DNA of 64,000 nt from CAUTUX01 sp963542015 (lineage in GTDB: Bacteria > Bacillota > Clostridia > Christensenellales > CAG-917): NCBI GenBank assembly GCA_963542015.1, contig CAUTUX010000004.1, forward strand, positions 1-64,000, written 5' to 3'. This document shows positions 9,284 through 19,400 of this stretch, piece after piece. Each line of letters opens with the position of its first letter. Position 1 is the stretch's first letter. Below the pieces are notes generated by a model. The model ran no database searches and was not told where the DNA came from. It saw only the letters and a program-made list of their open reading frames with translations. The position numbers were made by a program, and so were the translations under genes.

Positions 9284-9312
9284 TTGACAAAGCTAACGGG
9301 GGGGGGTACAAT
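9284..9312 (+). promoter_or_regulatory. BspA-like gene promoter with poly-G spacer (candidate phase-variable promoter)
   Basis: -35 TTGACA (9284-9289, perfect) and -10 TACAAT (9307-9312) are separated by exactly 17 bp, of which 9298-9306 are nine consecutive Gs. In an AT-rich genome such a run is conspicuous. Slipped-strand gain or loss of a G would change the spacing and so the promoter strength, as known for homopolymer tracts in Neisseria porA/opc promoters. The present length gives the optimal ON spacing. Confidence 0.8.
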
Positions 9313-9344
9313 TATTGGATATTTTGACCTTAGGAGGTAAATAT

Positions 9345-12146
9345 ATGAAGAGGAGAGAAAATCACAAATTAGAATATGCGATGCTTTTAATTCTAATAAT
9401 TTTGCTTCTCGTAATACTAATACCTGTAACCGTATATGGAATTAGAAACAAACAACAGCCTTATATACCTCCTATAGAAGAAAAGATAAAAGAAAAAAAT
9501 CCATATGAAGAATTGGAGAAGCTCTTTAAGTTTAGAAAGCTTGAAGATACTTATGCTATAGAAAAATATATAGGTAAGCTATCAAAAGTAACTATCCCAA
9601 CAGAATACAAAGGGCTTAAGGTTAATCAAATAGATGATGAGGCATTTGCAAATGTAGATTTTTTAGAAAAGGTTGATGTATCAAATACAATTGAAGGAAT
9701 TGGTAACAAAGCATTTGTTAATTGTACCAATTTAAATGAAATCACATTACAAGAAGGTCTAAAAGAAATATTATCAGATGCATTTTCTAATACTGGTCTG
9801 AGTTCGGCAAAGATTCCAAGTACAGTGAAAAAGATAGACACAAGTGCATTTAAAGAATGCCAAAATTTAACTGAAGTTACACTTGAAGAAGGATTAAAAT
9901 CAATAGGTGCTGAAGCATTTTTAGGAACACCAATTAAATCAATTACAATTCCAGGAACAATACAAAATATGGGCGATAGAGTTTTTGAAGGATGCTATAA
10001 TTTGAAAAAAGTTATTTTAGGAGAGGGAATAACAGAAGTAACACCAAGATATTTTAATAGAGCTACACTAGAAGACATAACAATTCCAGGAACAGTTGAA
10101 GTAATAAGAAGTCATACATTTTATTTACTTAATTGTCTAAAAACAGTAACACTCAATAAGGGAGTGAAAAAAATAGAAGAGAGGGCATTCCTAGAATCTG
10201 CAATTAAATCGATTACAATTCCAGGCACTGTAGAGAAAATTGAGACTTATGCATTTAGTTATTGTAAAAATCTAAAGGAAGTAGTGCTCAATGAAGGATT
10301 AAAGGAAATAGCTGCTGATGTATTCAGATACACAGCAATTGAGTCAATTACTATTCCAGGTACTGTTAAGGAAGTAGGATGGGAAGCATTTGCATTTTGC
10401 GATAATTTAAAAAAGGTAACATTAGGCGAAGGAATAAGCAGTTTTAACAGTAATTATTTTAATGAAAAATCTTTAGAAGAAATAATACTTCCAAGCACAT
10501 TAGAAACAATAGGGGATAATGCATTTGAGAATTGTAAAAAATTAAAATCAGTGGATCTAAAATATGGTTTAAAAACAATAGGGTATGGAGCCTTTAAGGG
10601 AACATCAATTGAATCAATAAGAATCCCAGGAACAGTAGAAGAAATTGGAGATGAAGTTTTTAAAGGATGTAATTTAAAAAAAGTAGTCCTAGGCGAGGGA
10701 ATAAAAGAGATAAAATCAAACTATTTCAATAGAGAAACATTAGAAGATATAACAATTCCAGGAACAGTAGAAGAAATTAGAGATAATGCATTTGAGAATT
10801 GTTATAGTTTAAAAAAAGTAGAACTTCATGATGGGCTGAAAAGAATAGGTGTTGCATCATTTGCTAGGACATCACTTAAGTCAATTCTAATACCTAGTAC
10901 GGTACAGGAAATAGGAACTGTTGCATTTTATGACTGTCAGAATTTAAAACAAGTAGAACTTTATGATGGATTGAGAACAATAGGAAATGGAGCATTTAGC
11001 GAAACATCAATAGAATCAATAATAATTCCTGGAACTATTACAGCTATGGGGAGTGATGTTTTTGCAGACTGTAATAATTTGAAAAAAGTAGTATTAGGAG
11101 AGGGAATAGAAGAATGTACAGATAATTATTTCAATAAACCAACATTAGAAGATATAACAATTCCAAGTACGGTAGAGAAGATAAATACTGGAGTATTTTA
11201 TGATTCCAAGAATTTAAAAAAAGTTGAACTTCATGATGGATTAAAGCAAATAGAAGATTGTTCTTTTCAATATTCATCAATTCAATCAATTATAATTCCA
11301 AAAACCGTTGAAAAAATAGGTGCTTCTGCATTTATGGGATGCAATAGTCTAAAAGATGTAACGCTTCAAGATGGACTGAAAAGAGTAGACTATTATGCAT
11401 TTAAAGGAACATTGATAGAAACAATAAGGATTCCAGGCACAATAACATTTGAAAAATTTGGAGATAAAGTTTTCGAAGAATGTGATAATTTAAAAAAAGT
11501 AATTTTAGGAGAAGGAATAAAAGATGTTGTAGATAATTACTTTAATACATCATCATTGGAAGAAATTTCAATTCCTGGCACAGTTGAAGAAATAAATGCC
11601 TGTACTTTTGAAGATTGCAAAAAATTAAAATCTGTAACGCTTAATGAAGGATTAAAAACAATTTGGGATAGAGCTTTTGAAGAAACATCGATCGAATCAA
11701 TTATACTTCCAAGCACAGTGGAACTTATATATGATCGTGCCTTTGCCGATTGTAAAAAATTAAACTCAGTAATATTGAATAATGGATTAAAAGAAATAGG
11801 TAAAGGTGCTTTCAGAGGAATAGCAATTGAATCAATTAAGATTCCAGCTACTGTGGTGTATATAGGAGATTATACATTTGGTAAATGTGATAATTTAAAA
11901 GATATAATTTTAGAAGAAGGAATAAAAACAATTGGGGATTTAGCATTTGGTGATGCACCAATTGGATCAATAACAATTCCAAGCACAGTAGAAGTGATTG
12001 AGAAAGATATATTTGGGAGTAACGACAAGTTAAAAACGATAAATTGTAAAATAAAAAAGAGCTACTATGACACACATCAGACTCAACTTTATGGATTAAG
12101 AGACTCAGAGTTAAAGGGGCGTAAAATTAACTGGTTAAATGGTTAG
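9345..12146 (+). CDS. BspA-like leucine-rich repeat surface protein, N-terminally membrane-anchored
   Basis: A 933-aa protein with a basic N-terminus, one hydrophobic segment (about residues 14-35, AMLLILIILLLVILIPVTVY) acting as signal-anchor, a short linker rich in Pro and Lys, then about 17 LRR_5/BspA-type units of some 46 aa from residue 75 to the C-terminus. Each unit has the pattern NLKKVxLxEGLKxIGxxAF followed by SIxIPGTVExIG. BspA-type LRRs are known in surface adhesins of Treponema, Tannerella, Trichomonas and gut Firmicutes. No LPxTG or other C-terminal anchor is seen. The start is ATG 9345 with SD AGGAGG eight bases upstream; the frame is open to TTG 9315 but that lies within the promoter. 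Expression probably depends on the poly-G promoter. Transcribed alone. Confidence 0.9.
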   Translation: MKRRENHKLEYAMLLILIILLLVILIPVTVYGIRNKQQPYIPPIEEKIKEKNPYEELEKLFKFRKLEDTYAIEKYIGKLSKVTIPTEYKGLKVNQIDDEAFANVDFLEKVDVSNTIEGIGNKAFVNCTNLNEITLQEGLKEILSDAFSNTGLSSAKIPSTVKKIDTSAFKECQNLTEVTLEEGLKSIGAEAFLGTPIKSITIPGTIQNMGDRVFEGCYNLKKVILGEGITEVTPRYFNRATLEDITIPGTVEVIRSHTFYLLNCLKTVTLNKGVKKIEERAFLESAIKSITIPGTVEKIETYAFSYCKNLKEVVLNEGLKEIAADVFRYTAIESITIPGTVKEVGWEAFAFCDNLKKVTLGEGISSFNSNYFNEKSLEEIILPSTLETIGDNAFENCKKLKSVDLKYGLKTIGYGAFKGTSIESIRIPGTVEEIGDEVFKGCNLKKVVLGEGIKEIKSNYFNRETLEDITIPGTVEEIRDNAFENCYSLKKVELHDGLKRIGVASFARTSLKSILIPSTVQEIGTVAFYDCQNLKQVELYDGLRTIGNGAFSETSIESIIIPGTITAMGSDVFADCNNLKKVVLGEGIEECTDNYFNKPTLEDITIPSTVEKINTGVFYDSKNLKKVELHDGLKQIEDCSFQYSSIQSIIIPKTVEKIGASAFMGCNSLKDVTLQDGLKRVDYYAFKGTLIETIRIPGTITFEKFGDKVFEECDNLKKVILGEGIKDVVDNYFNTSSLEEISIPGTVEEINACTFEDCKKLKSVTLNEGLKTIWDRAFEETSIESIILPSTVELIYDRAFADCKKLNSVILNNGLKEIGKGAFRGIAIESIKIPATVVYIGDYTFGKCDNLKDIILEEGIKTIGDLAFGDAPIGSITIPSTVEVIEKDIFGSNDKLKTINCKIKKSYYDTHQTQLYGLRDSELKGRKINWLNG
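9660..12000 (+). repeat. tandem LRR-coding repeats with higher-order period
   Basis: About 17 imperfect repeats of roughly 138 bp, each marked by a sequence coding [IL]P-x-T. A variant unit with the signature GEGI...YFN...LE(E/D)I recurs five times, near 10020, 10422, 10692, 11098 and 11507, giving spacings of about 402, 270, 406 and 409 bp. This indicates that blocks of two or three units were duplicated together. Confidence 0.8.
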
Positions 12147-12247
12147 CATCTAAGTATTTTTAGTAATTTTTAAATAATATATCTATAAAATTTAAAATTT
12201 TCCATAACATCATATCTTAGGTTAAGAAGTTAAGGTTTTGATTTAGT

Positions 12248-12277
12248 TTGTAAAAGTATGAGGCAATAAAATATAAT
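12248..12277 (+). promoter_or_regulatory. pta-ackA promoter
   Basis: -35 TTGTAA (12248-12253), 18-bp spacer, -10 TATAAT (12272-12277), about 27 bases before pta. The 12147-12247 interval after the LRR gene is AT-rich and shows no convincing terminator. Confidence 0.6.
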
Positions 12278-12304
12278 TAATAATATTGTTTTGAGAGGTA
12301 AATA

Positions 12305-13300
12305 ATGAAATTTCTTGATGATTTATTAAGTAGAGCAAAAGTTTTAAATAAGAAAATAGCTCTTTGTGAAGTTGAAGATGAACGTGTTGTTAGTGCTGCG
12401 GATTATTTGTCATCTAAAGGCATATGTAAAGTAGTCCTAATAGGGAATGAAGAGCAGATTCGCCAACAATTTCCAAGTTTAAAATTGAAGGATGTTGAAT
12501 TCTGGGATGTTAAGAAATATGCAAAGACAGAAGATTATATAAATCTTCTTTATGAGTTGAGAAAAGCAAAAGGAGCTACAATTGAATGGGCTAGAAATGC
12601 TGTTAATACGGATATGTTAACATTTGCAGCACTTGGTCTTAAATCGGGCGATCTTGATGGTATTGTTGCTGGTGCAGTTTTATCATCTGCAGCGGTTTCT
12701 AGAGTTGCATTTCAGATAATAAAGGCAAAGCCAGGACTAAACAGTGTTTCATCATGTTTTGTAATGGTTCCTCCGGAAGGATTTAAGGGGACAAAAGAGA
12801 AAGCAATTATTTTTTCTGATTGTGGAGTTATTCCGTATCCAACAAAAGAACAATTAGTGGATATTGCATTTGCAGCAAAAGACAGTGCTGAAAAGATTAT
12901 TCAAACAAATCCAAGAATAGCGATGTTGTCATTTTCAACCAAGGGAAGTGCTAAACATCCAGCTGTTGAACTTGTACAAGAAGCATTTGAAATGGCTAAG
13001 GCAAAAGACGAGAATTTAGTTATAGATGGAGAAATGCAATTTGATGCTGCTTTTGTTGAAAGTGTAGGAAAACAGAAGGCACCTAATAGTAAAGTTGCTG
13101 GAGAGGCAAATGTATTTATTTTCCCTAACTTAGACGCAGGAAATATAGGATATAAGATAGCTCAAAGATTGGGAAATTTCACGGCTCTTGGACCTATTAT
13201 GCAAGGCTTGGATAAACCAATAAATGATTTGTCTCGTGGATGTAATATGATGGATATAGTATATGTTGCAGCAATTACATGTCTGCAATCACAGGAGTAA
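12305..13300 (+). CDS. pta: phosphate acetyltransferase
   Basis: Interconverts acetyl-CoA and acetyl phosphate. The 331-aa length matches the short (single-domain, clostridial type) Pta. Family segments are visible: LDGIVAGAVLSSAAVSRVAF, SSCFVMVP, FSDCGVIPYPT, and the C-terminal NVFIFPNLDAGNIGYKIAQR plus LGPIMQGLDKPINDLSRGC. SD GAGAGGT precedes the ATG. It lies five bases upstream of ackA, giving the usual substrate-level ATP-forming acetate pathway, in reverse an acetate-activating route. Confidence 0.96.
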   Translation: MKFLDDLLSRAKVLNKKIALCEVEDERVVSAADYLSSKGICKVVLIGNEEQIRQQFPSLKLKDVEFWDVKKYAKTEDYINLLYELRKAKGATIEWARNAVNTDMLTFAALGLKSGDLDGIVAGAVLSSAAVSRVAFQIIKAKPGLNSVSSCFVMVPPEGFKGTKEKAIIFSDCGVIPYPTKEQLVDIAFAAKDSAEKIIQTNPRIAMLSFSTKGSAKHPAVELVQEAFEMAKAKDENLVIDGEMQFDAAFVESVGKQKAPNSKVAGEANVFIFPNLDAGNIGYKIAQRLGNFTALGPIMQGLDKPINDLSRGCNMMDIVYVAAITCLQSQE

Positions 13301-13305
13301 GAATA

Positions 13306-14505
13306 ATGAAGATTTTAGTATGTAATGCTGGGAGCTCATCACTTAAATATCAGTTGATTGATATGTCAAATGAAAAAGTATTGGTAAAGGGCTTATGCGA
13401 AAGAATTAATATTGATGGAAGAATTTCGCAGAAGAATATTAATGGTAAACAGTTTAAAAAAGAAGCAACAATGAAGAATCATACCGATGCAATTAAGCTT
13501 GTTATCCAGTCTATAATTGACCCCGAATTTGGGGTAATTAAAGATATAAGTGAAATTGATGCTGTAGGTCATCGTGTTCTTCATTCGGCGGAAGATTTTA
13601 ATGATTCTGTTGTTATCACTGATGAAGTTTTAAAAATATGTGAAAAAAATGTTGAATTGGGACCTTTGCATATGCCAGGTAACATTGCATGCATTAAGAG
13701 TTGTATGGAAATATTAAAAGACAAACCAATGGTTGCAGTTTTTGATACGACATTTCATTCAACCTTACCACCTAAAGCATATATGTACGGAATAAAATAT
13801 GAAGATTATGAAAAATATAGAGTTAGAAAATATGGTTTTCATGGGTCATCGCATAAATTTGTTTCTAGTGAAACAATGAAGTATTTAAAAAATGACAAAG
13901 CAAAATTGATAATTTGTCATATTGGAAACGGCTCTTCGCTTTCTGCAGTAGACAGTGGTGTTTGTATGGATACAAGTATGGGATTTACACCGTTAGCTGG
14001 GGTTGTAATGGGAACTAGAAGTGGTGATATTGACCCAAGTGCAGTTGATTTTTTGAGAAACAAATTAAATTTATCATCTGAAAAAATGGTCGACTACTTA
14101 AATAAAGAATGTGGTATGCTCGGCATTTCTGGAGTTAGCTCAGATATGAGAGATGTTGAAAATAAAATGTTTACAGGTGACGAAAGATGCACTTTATCAA
14201 TTGAGATGATTGGATACACAATTAAGAAATATGTAGGAGCATATTTAGCTGTTCTAAATGGAGCCGATGCAATCGTATTTACGGGTGGAATAGGTGAAAA
14301 TAGTGACATTATGAGAAAGCTTGTAACAGAGAACATGACAGCATTTGGCATTGAAATTGATGAGAAGAAAAACAATGTTAAAGCGTCTGAAATAACAGAC
14401 ATTTCAGGCAAAAAATCAAAGGTTAAGGTTCTCATAGTTCCAACAAATGAAGAGCTCTTAATTGCCCGTGAAACTGCTGAAAAAGTAGCAAAAATGGCAA
14501 AATAA
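13306..14505 (+). CDS. ackA: acetate kinase
   Basis: Transfers phosphate from acetyl phosphate to ADP, making ATP and acetate. The 399-aa product starts at ATG 13306 (MKILVCNAGSSSLKYQLID), with SD AGGAG just upstream; an in-frame ATG at 13279 lies inside pta and is less likely. ASKHA-fold signatures present: N-terminal NAGSSSLKY, KYGFHGSSHKFV, HIGNGSSLSA, MGTRSGDIDPSA and FTGGIGENS. Expected length. It is cotranscribed with pta; fermentation to acetate is the obvious use. Confidence 0.97.
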   Translation: MKILVCNAGSSSLKYQLIDMSNEKVLVKGLCERINIDGRISQKNINGKQFKKEATMKNHTDAIKLVIQSIIDPEFGVIKDISEIDAVGHRVLHSAEDFNDSVVITDEVLKICEKNVELGPLHMPGNIACIKSCMEILKDKPMVAVFDTTFHSTLPPKAYMYGIKYEDYEKYRVRKYGFHGSSHKFVSSETMKYLKNDKAKLIICHIGNGSSLSAVDSGVCMDTSMGFTPLAGVVMGTRSGDIDPSAVDFLRNKLNLSSEKMVDYLNKECGMLGISGVSSDMRDVENKMFTGDERCTLSIEMIGYTIKKYVGAYLAVLNGADAIVFTGGIGENSDIMRKLVTENMTAFGIEIDEKKNNVKASEITDISGKKSKVKVLIVPTNEELLIARETAEKVAKMAK

Positions 14506-14521
14506 AAGCAATTTTTATTAA

Positions 14522-14550
14522 TTGACTTTAAATGTATGTATATTTATACT
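14522..14550 (+). promoter_or_regulatory. promoter of the rpmF-plsX-rnc-smc-ftsY run
   Basis: -35 TTGACT (14522-14527), 17-bp spacer, -10 TATACT (14545-14550), about 30 bases before rpmF. A strong consensus match. Confidence 0.8.
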
Positions 14551-14580
14551 TGATTTTATTAAAAACGGAGGAATACTGAA

Positions 14581-14766
14581 ATGGCAGTACCAAAGAGTAA
14601 AAAGTCTAAATCAAAGACAAATTCAAGATTCGCAAACTGGAAATTAAAGGAGCAAAATCTTGTAAGATGTCCACAGTGTCATGAGTTTGTAAAACAGCAC
14701 AATGTTTGTCCAAACTGTGGTGCATATGATGGAAAAGTTGTAATAGACCAAGACGCACAAAAATAA
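14581..14766 (+). CDS. rpmF: 50S ribosomal protein L32
   Basis: A 61-aa ribosomal protein beginning MAVPKSKKSKSKTNSR, with the zinc ribbon CPQC...CPNC (C-type L32) in the centre and a basic N-terminus. SD GGAGGAA precedes ATG. Its TAA overlaps the ATG of plsX in the sequence TAATG. Heading the plsX-rnc-smc group is the usual Firmicutes order. Confidence 0.97.
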   Translation: MAVPKSKKSKSKTNSRFANWKLKEQNLVRCPQCHEFVKQHNVCPNCGAYDGKVVIDQDAQK

Positions 14767-15776
14767 TGAAAATAGTTGTTGATGCATTTGGCGGCGATTA
14801 CTCTCCGGAAGAGATAATTTTCGGGGTAATTGATTATATTCAACAAAGCTCAAAAACTGAAATTATTCTCACAGGGAACGCAAATAAAATAAATGAAATT
14901 TTTAGAGAGAATAATTTTAATTCTTCACGGATCACAATTGTAGATGCTTCTGAAATAATAACTAATAATGATAGCCCTGTATTTGCAGTAAGAGAGAAAA
15001 AGAACAGTTCAATGACTGTTGCGTTGGATCTATTAAAATCTGATGGTGTTGATGCATTTGTAACTGCTGGTCCTACTGGTGCTGCACTTAGTGGTGCATT
15101 TATGAAGCTTGGAAGGATAAAGGGAATTTCACGCCCAGCACTTGCTTCGATTCTTCCAACAAAAATTGGTGGCAGTGCAATATTATGTGACTGTGGGGCC
15201 AATGTTGATTCAAAGCCAATAAACATGCATCATTTTGCAATAATGGCAAATTATTTTGCTAAAAACTATTTGGGAATTAAGAACCCAAGAATAGGGTTAC
15301 TTTCAAATGGGACTGAAAAAGAGAAGGGTAATTTATTAAATAAAGAAGTTTATAAAATTCTTGAGCAAGATAATAAATTGAATTTTATTGGGAATTGTGA
15401 AGCAAGAGAATTATTGTCGGGCGACTACGACGTAATAGTTACAGACGGTTTTGCAGGAAATGTAGCACTTAAAACTGCGGAAGGAATTGCTGATGCAATC
15501 TTTACTAAATTAAAAACCACCCTTAAAAAGAAGGGTAATTTAATTCAGAAATTTGGTGCCTTACTTATGAAAGGTGTTTTCAAATCTGTTAAGAAAGCAT
15601 TGGACTACAACACTCTCGGTGGAGCATGCCTTTTGGGAGTAAATAAAATCATTATAAAAGCACATGGTTCATCTAAGAGACTTGCTATTAAGAACTCAAT
15701 TTTTCAAGCTGAAACTTTAGTAAAAGTAGAACTATGTAATAAAATCCATGAAGGAATTATAGAATATGGACTATAG
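14766..15776 (+). CDS. plsX: phosphate acyltransferase
   Basis: Makes acyl-phosphate from acyl-ACP for PlsY in phosphatidic acid synthesis. Family segments are clear: N-terminal VDAFGGDYSPEEI, TAGPTGAALSGAFMKLGRI, RPALASILPT, LLSNGTEKEKGN, FIGNCEARELLSGDYDVIVTD (read in two parts) and GGACLLGVNKIIIKAHGSS. Length 336 aa is normal. The ATG overlaps the rpmF stop and the 3' end overlaps rnc by 11 bases. Unlike Bacillus, no fabD, fabG or acpP lies between plsX and rnc. Confidence 0.95.
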   Translation: MKIVVDAFGGDYSPEEIIFGVIDYIQQSSKTEIILTGNANKINEIFRENNFNSSRITIVDASEIITNNDSPVFAVREKKNSSMTVALDLLKSDGVDAFVTAGPTGAALSGAFMKLGRIKGISRPALASILPTKIGGSAILCDCGANVDSKPINMHHFAIMANYFAKNYLGIKNPRIGLLSNGTEKEKGNLLNKEVYKILEQDNKLNFIGNCEARELLSGDYDVIVTDGFAGNVALKTAEGIADAIFTKLKTTLKKKGNLIQKFGALLMKGVFKSVKKALDYNTLGGACLLGVNKIIIKAHGSSKRLAIKNSIFQAETLVKVELCNKIHEGIIEYGL

Positions 15777-16452
15777 TGCATTGTATGAAAAGATAAATTA
15801 TAAGTTCAAGAATGAGAAACTTTTAACAATTGCATTTACACATCCTTCAGTTAAAGTGGGCAACAATAAAATTATTACATACGATAGATTGGAATTTCTT
15901 GGAGATGCAATTTTAAATTTTGTAATTTCAGACCTTACTTGTGCTTTTTATCCAGATAAGAATTCTGGAGACCTTACAAAAATAAGACAAACACATGTTA
16001 ATAATAAAATATTAACAAATGTTGCCAAAAAACTTGATTTAGGAAAATACCTAATAAAGAACGCTTCTTTTGAACTAGAAAAGTCAGAAAAGATTTTTGC
16101 GGATTTATATGAAGCACTTGTTGCTGCAATATATAAAGATTCACAAAATATTATGACGGCGTACAATTTTATTTTTAATACAATAATGACACGGGAATTA
16201 GAAATTAAAGAAGAAGACGATAATGATGTTCCTCCAGGAATTTATCGAACTGAAATAAACGAACATTGTCAAAAAAACAAATTTAAATATGAAATTGTCA
16301 ATACAAGGCTTGATGATGGGACATTTAAGGCGACATTGACTATTAATAAATTTTCAATGAGTGGTGAAGGTCATACAAAGAAAGTAGCAGAAGAAGCGGC
16401 ATGTAGGCGTTTTTACTATAAATTAATTAGAGGATGGTGCTTATGCGATTAA
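15766..16452 (+). CDS. rnc: ribonuclease III
   Basis: Cleaves double-stranded RNA in rRNA and mRNA processing. The signature RLEFLGDAILNFV (residues about 43-55) holds the catalytic Glu and Asp, and FADLYEALVAAIY contains the second Asp/Glu pair. A C-terminal double-stranded RNA-binding domain ends with GEGHTKKVAEEAACRRFY. Length 228 aa is typical. It overlaps plsX by 11 bases and smc by ten, so translation is probably coupled. Confidence 0.95.
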   Translation: MDYSALYEKINYKFKNEKLLTIAFTHPSVKVGNNKIITYDRLEFLGDAILNFVISDLTCAFYPDKNSGDLTKIRQTHVNNKILTNVAKKLDLGKYLIKNASFELEKSEKIFADLYEALVAAIYKDSQNIMTAYNFIFNTIMTRELEIKEEDDNDVPPGIYRTEINEHCQKNKFKYEIVNTRLDDGTFKATLTINKFSMSGEGHTKKVAEEAACRRFYYKLIRGWCLCD

Positions 16453-19400
16453 ATAAACTTGTAATTAAAGGTTTTAAGTCATTTGCTGATAGAACAGAAA
16501 TTGTTTTCAACGATAACTATACGGCAATTGTAGGACCTAATGGATGTGGAAAATCAAATGTTTCCGATGCAATAAAATGGACATTGGCGGAATCGAGACC
16601 TAGAGAAGTACGTTCAATGGGAAAAATGACAGATGTTATTTTTAAAGGAACAGAGAAAAGACCAAGTATGTCATATGCAGAGGTTTCGCTATATTTTGAC
16701 AATACAAAAAAAGACCTCTTTAAGGGCTTAAATTATGATGAAGTTGTAATAACTAGAAAAATAGACAAGTCTGGAACCAGTGAATATTTTATAAATAACA
16801 TGAAATGTCTGCAAAAAGATATTAATGCTATGTTGCAAAATACGGGTATTGGAAAAAATGGATATTCAATAATCCACCAAGGAAAAGTATCTGAAATATG
16901 TAGAGCAAAAGCACAGGAAAGACGTATGCTTTTTGAAGAGGCAGCTGATATTTCTAACTATAGAACTGATAAGGTACAGGCGGAAGAAAAGTTAAAAGAT
17001 ACTCAATATAAACTTGAATCAATGAATGAGATGATTCTTGATTATGAATCAAGACTTGAACCTTTGAGAAAGCAAGCAGAGAAAACAAGAAAAAGCGATG
17101 AACTTAAAGCCCAAATAAAAGAACAAGAAGTTAATTTGTTTATTTCTAAGTCAGACAGCATGCAAGAGACAAAACAAAAATTTGAAAAGAAGATCAATAA
17201 GGCAACACTTGAAATAGTTGCTCTTGATGATGAGATGAATAAGATTTCAGCCCAGAATGATGAATACAGAAATGAGATTAACAGACTTGAAAAAGAATTA
17301 ACTGCAGTATCTACACAGATAACAGAAGTTATGGTTCAGAACGCAACCGACACTGGACAAATAAATACTCTTAAACAGAAGATGCAAGACTGTAACACAA
17401 ATATTCAAAGAATAAATAGCGAGCTGGAAATACTTAACGAGAAGAAAGAAAAACTTGCTAAAGAACTTGAAGATAAGAAGGCAGAATTCAAACTGAAAAA
17501 TGATGAATTAAATAGTAAATCTGCTACATACAATGAAAAAAATTCAAAGTATGAAATAATTGTCAAAACTAGTGGTGAGAGAAATTCAAAGCTTCAACAG
17601 TTACATAAAGAATATATTGAAGCAATTGAAAAGAAAGGCAAATTAGATGAAGAGTTACAAGGAGTTAAGACAACGAAGGCTGTTAATGAATCTAAAGTTA
17701 ATGACTTAAATAATTTCTTAACTGAAAATAAAGAAAAATTCGCCAATTTGCTTGTTGAAATAGATACATCTGATAAAGAAAAAAAGAAATACTACAATTT
17801 AAAAATTGATGAATCTAATGCATATAATCAAGTTGAAGAAAATAGAAAAAAATTAAAACAGGAAATAGAAGATTTGCGTAATGAAATAGCAGAACTTAAT
17901 AATGTTATGTCATCTCAGAGAACTAAGTATGAGGTTTTGAGTGACAACAAATCAAGATTATCTATTTTCAATGAAGCGACAAGATTATTGTTACAAGATA
18001 AAGATTTACCACAAATTAAAGGTAAATTGTTTGGAACTCTTGTTGACTTAATTAAAGTTCCAACAAAATACTCAACAGCTGTTGAATACAGTGTTGGAGG
18101 AGCTTATCAACATGTTGTAGTACCAACTGCTGATGATGCAACATTTTTAATTAATTACTTAAAAGAAAAGAAATACGGTCGTGTAACATTTAGACCATTA
18201 TCAACAACAAATGTTAAAGCAAAATCTGGAGAAATAATTGCTGCAAAGAAAGAATACGGAGTAGTAGGAATCGCATCTGAACTCGTTGAATGTGATCCTA
18301 AATTTAGGAATCTCGTTGAATTTTTATTAGGTAATACACTGATAGTAGATAACGCCGAAACAGGTAAACAGTTATTTATGCAATATAGACAAGCATTTAA
18401 AATCGCTACACTCGATGGAGATATCTTCTCAAGAGGTGGTGAAATAACTGGTGGTTTCAATAAGAGTCAAGCTTCAAAAATATTCTCACAACAAAAAGAA
18501 ATTGATGATGCTAAAAAGACTATAGAGCAAACTAAAATTGCACTTGAAGAAAGTCATAATGAAATAAAGAGAAAGCAGATTGAAGTTAATGATCTTGCTG
18601 CCGTTCTCGAAGAAAGAAAGAATTCAATGCTTTCATATAGAGAAAAAGAACTTGCAGCTGAAAATACAATGACATTATTGGCACAGCAAAAAGAGGAACT
18701 GGAGAACATAATTCAAAAAGCACAAGAAGAATTAAGCCTATTGACATATGGTGCCAAGGACCTACAACCAAAACTTGAAGAACAGAGACGACTTGAAGAA
18801 TTTGTTATCAAGAAAAAATTGGAATATGATGAAGCCTCAAAAATTAGTGCAGAGAGCCAAGCAAATGATGAAAGTGTCATTCTTGAAACTGAAGTCATGA
18901 ACTTGAAAGTTGAAACAGCTACATTGAGACAAATTGTTGCATCATTAACTCAAGACTTAGATAGACTGGATGTGGAAAATGCGAATATAGATAAAGATAT
19001 TAATAGTAGGAATGATGACTTAAATAACTACAAAAAAATCATTGAAGAAGTTGAGGAAAAGACAGGTAATATTAAAGTTGTTGGCGGTGACAGAAAAATA
19101 GTAGAAGATCTTGAACTTCAAAGAAAAACAATTGAATTAAGAAAAGAATTTGTCAGAGGAGAAATGGACAAAATTCAGAATAGAAAAGATTTAATTGTAG
19201 ATGAACGAAGCCAACTTAATGAAAACAAATACAGAGAAGAAACAGCTCTTGATAAATATCTTGAAGAACTCAATGAAATGAGAACATACATCATTGATAC
19301 ATATGATTTAACTTATGATGGAGCATTGCAGTTCAAATTGGAAGGATTTGAATCGTATGGAGCAAAAGAAAGAATTAAAGAGTTAAAAGCCAAGAAATCT

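Noticed and set aside
9660..12000. CRISPR-like or intergenic tandem array
   Set aside because: The repeats are imperfect, continuous, codon-phased and encode leucine-rich repeats within one open frame.
12147..12247. Rho-independent terminator after the LRR gene
   Set aside because: Only AT-rich sequence with no stable GC-containing hairpin followed by a T-run.
15766..16452. Loss of RNase III catalytic residues
   Set aside because: On inspection RLEFLGDAIL and DLYEALVAAIY keep both acidic pairs.
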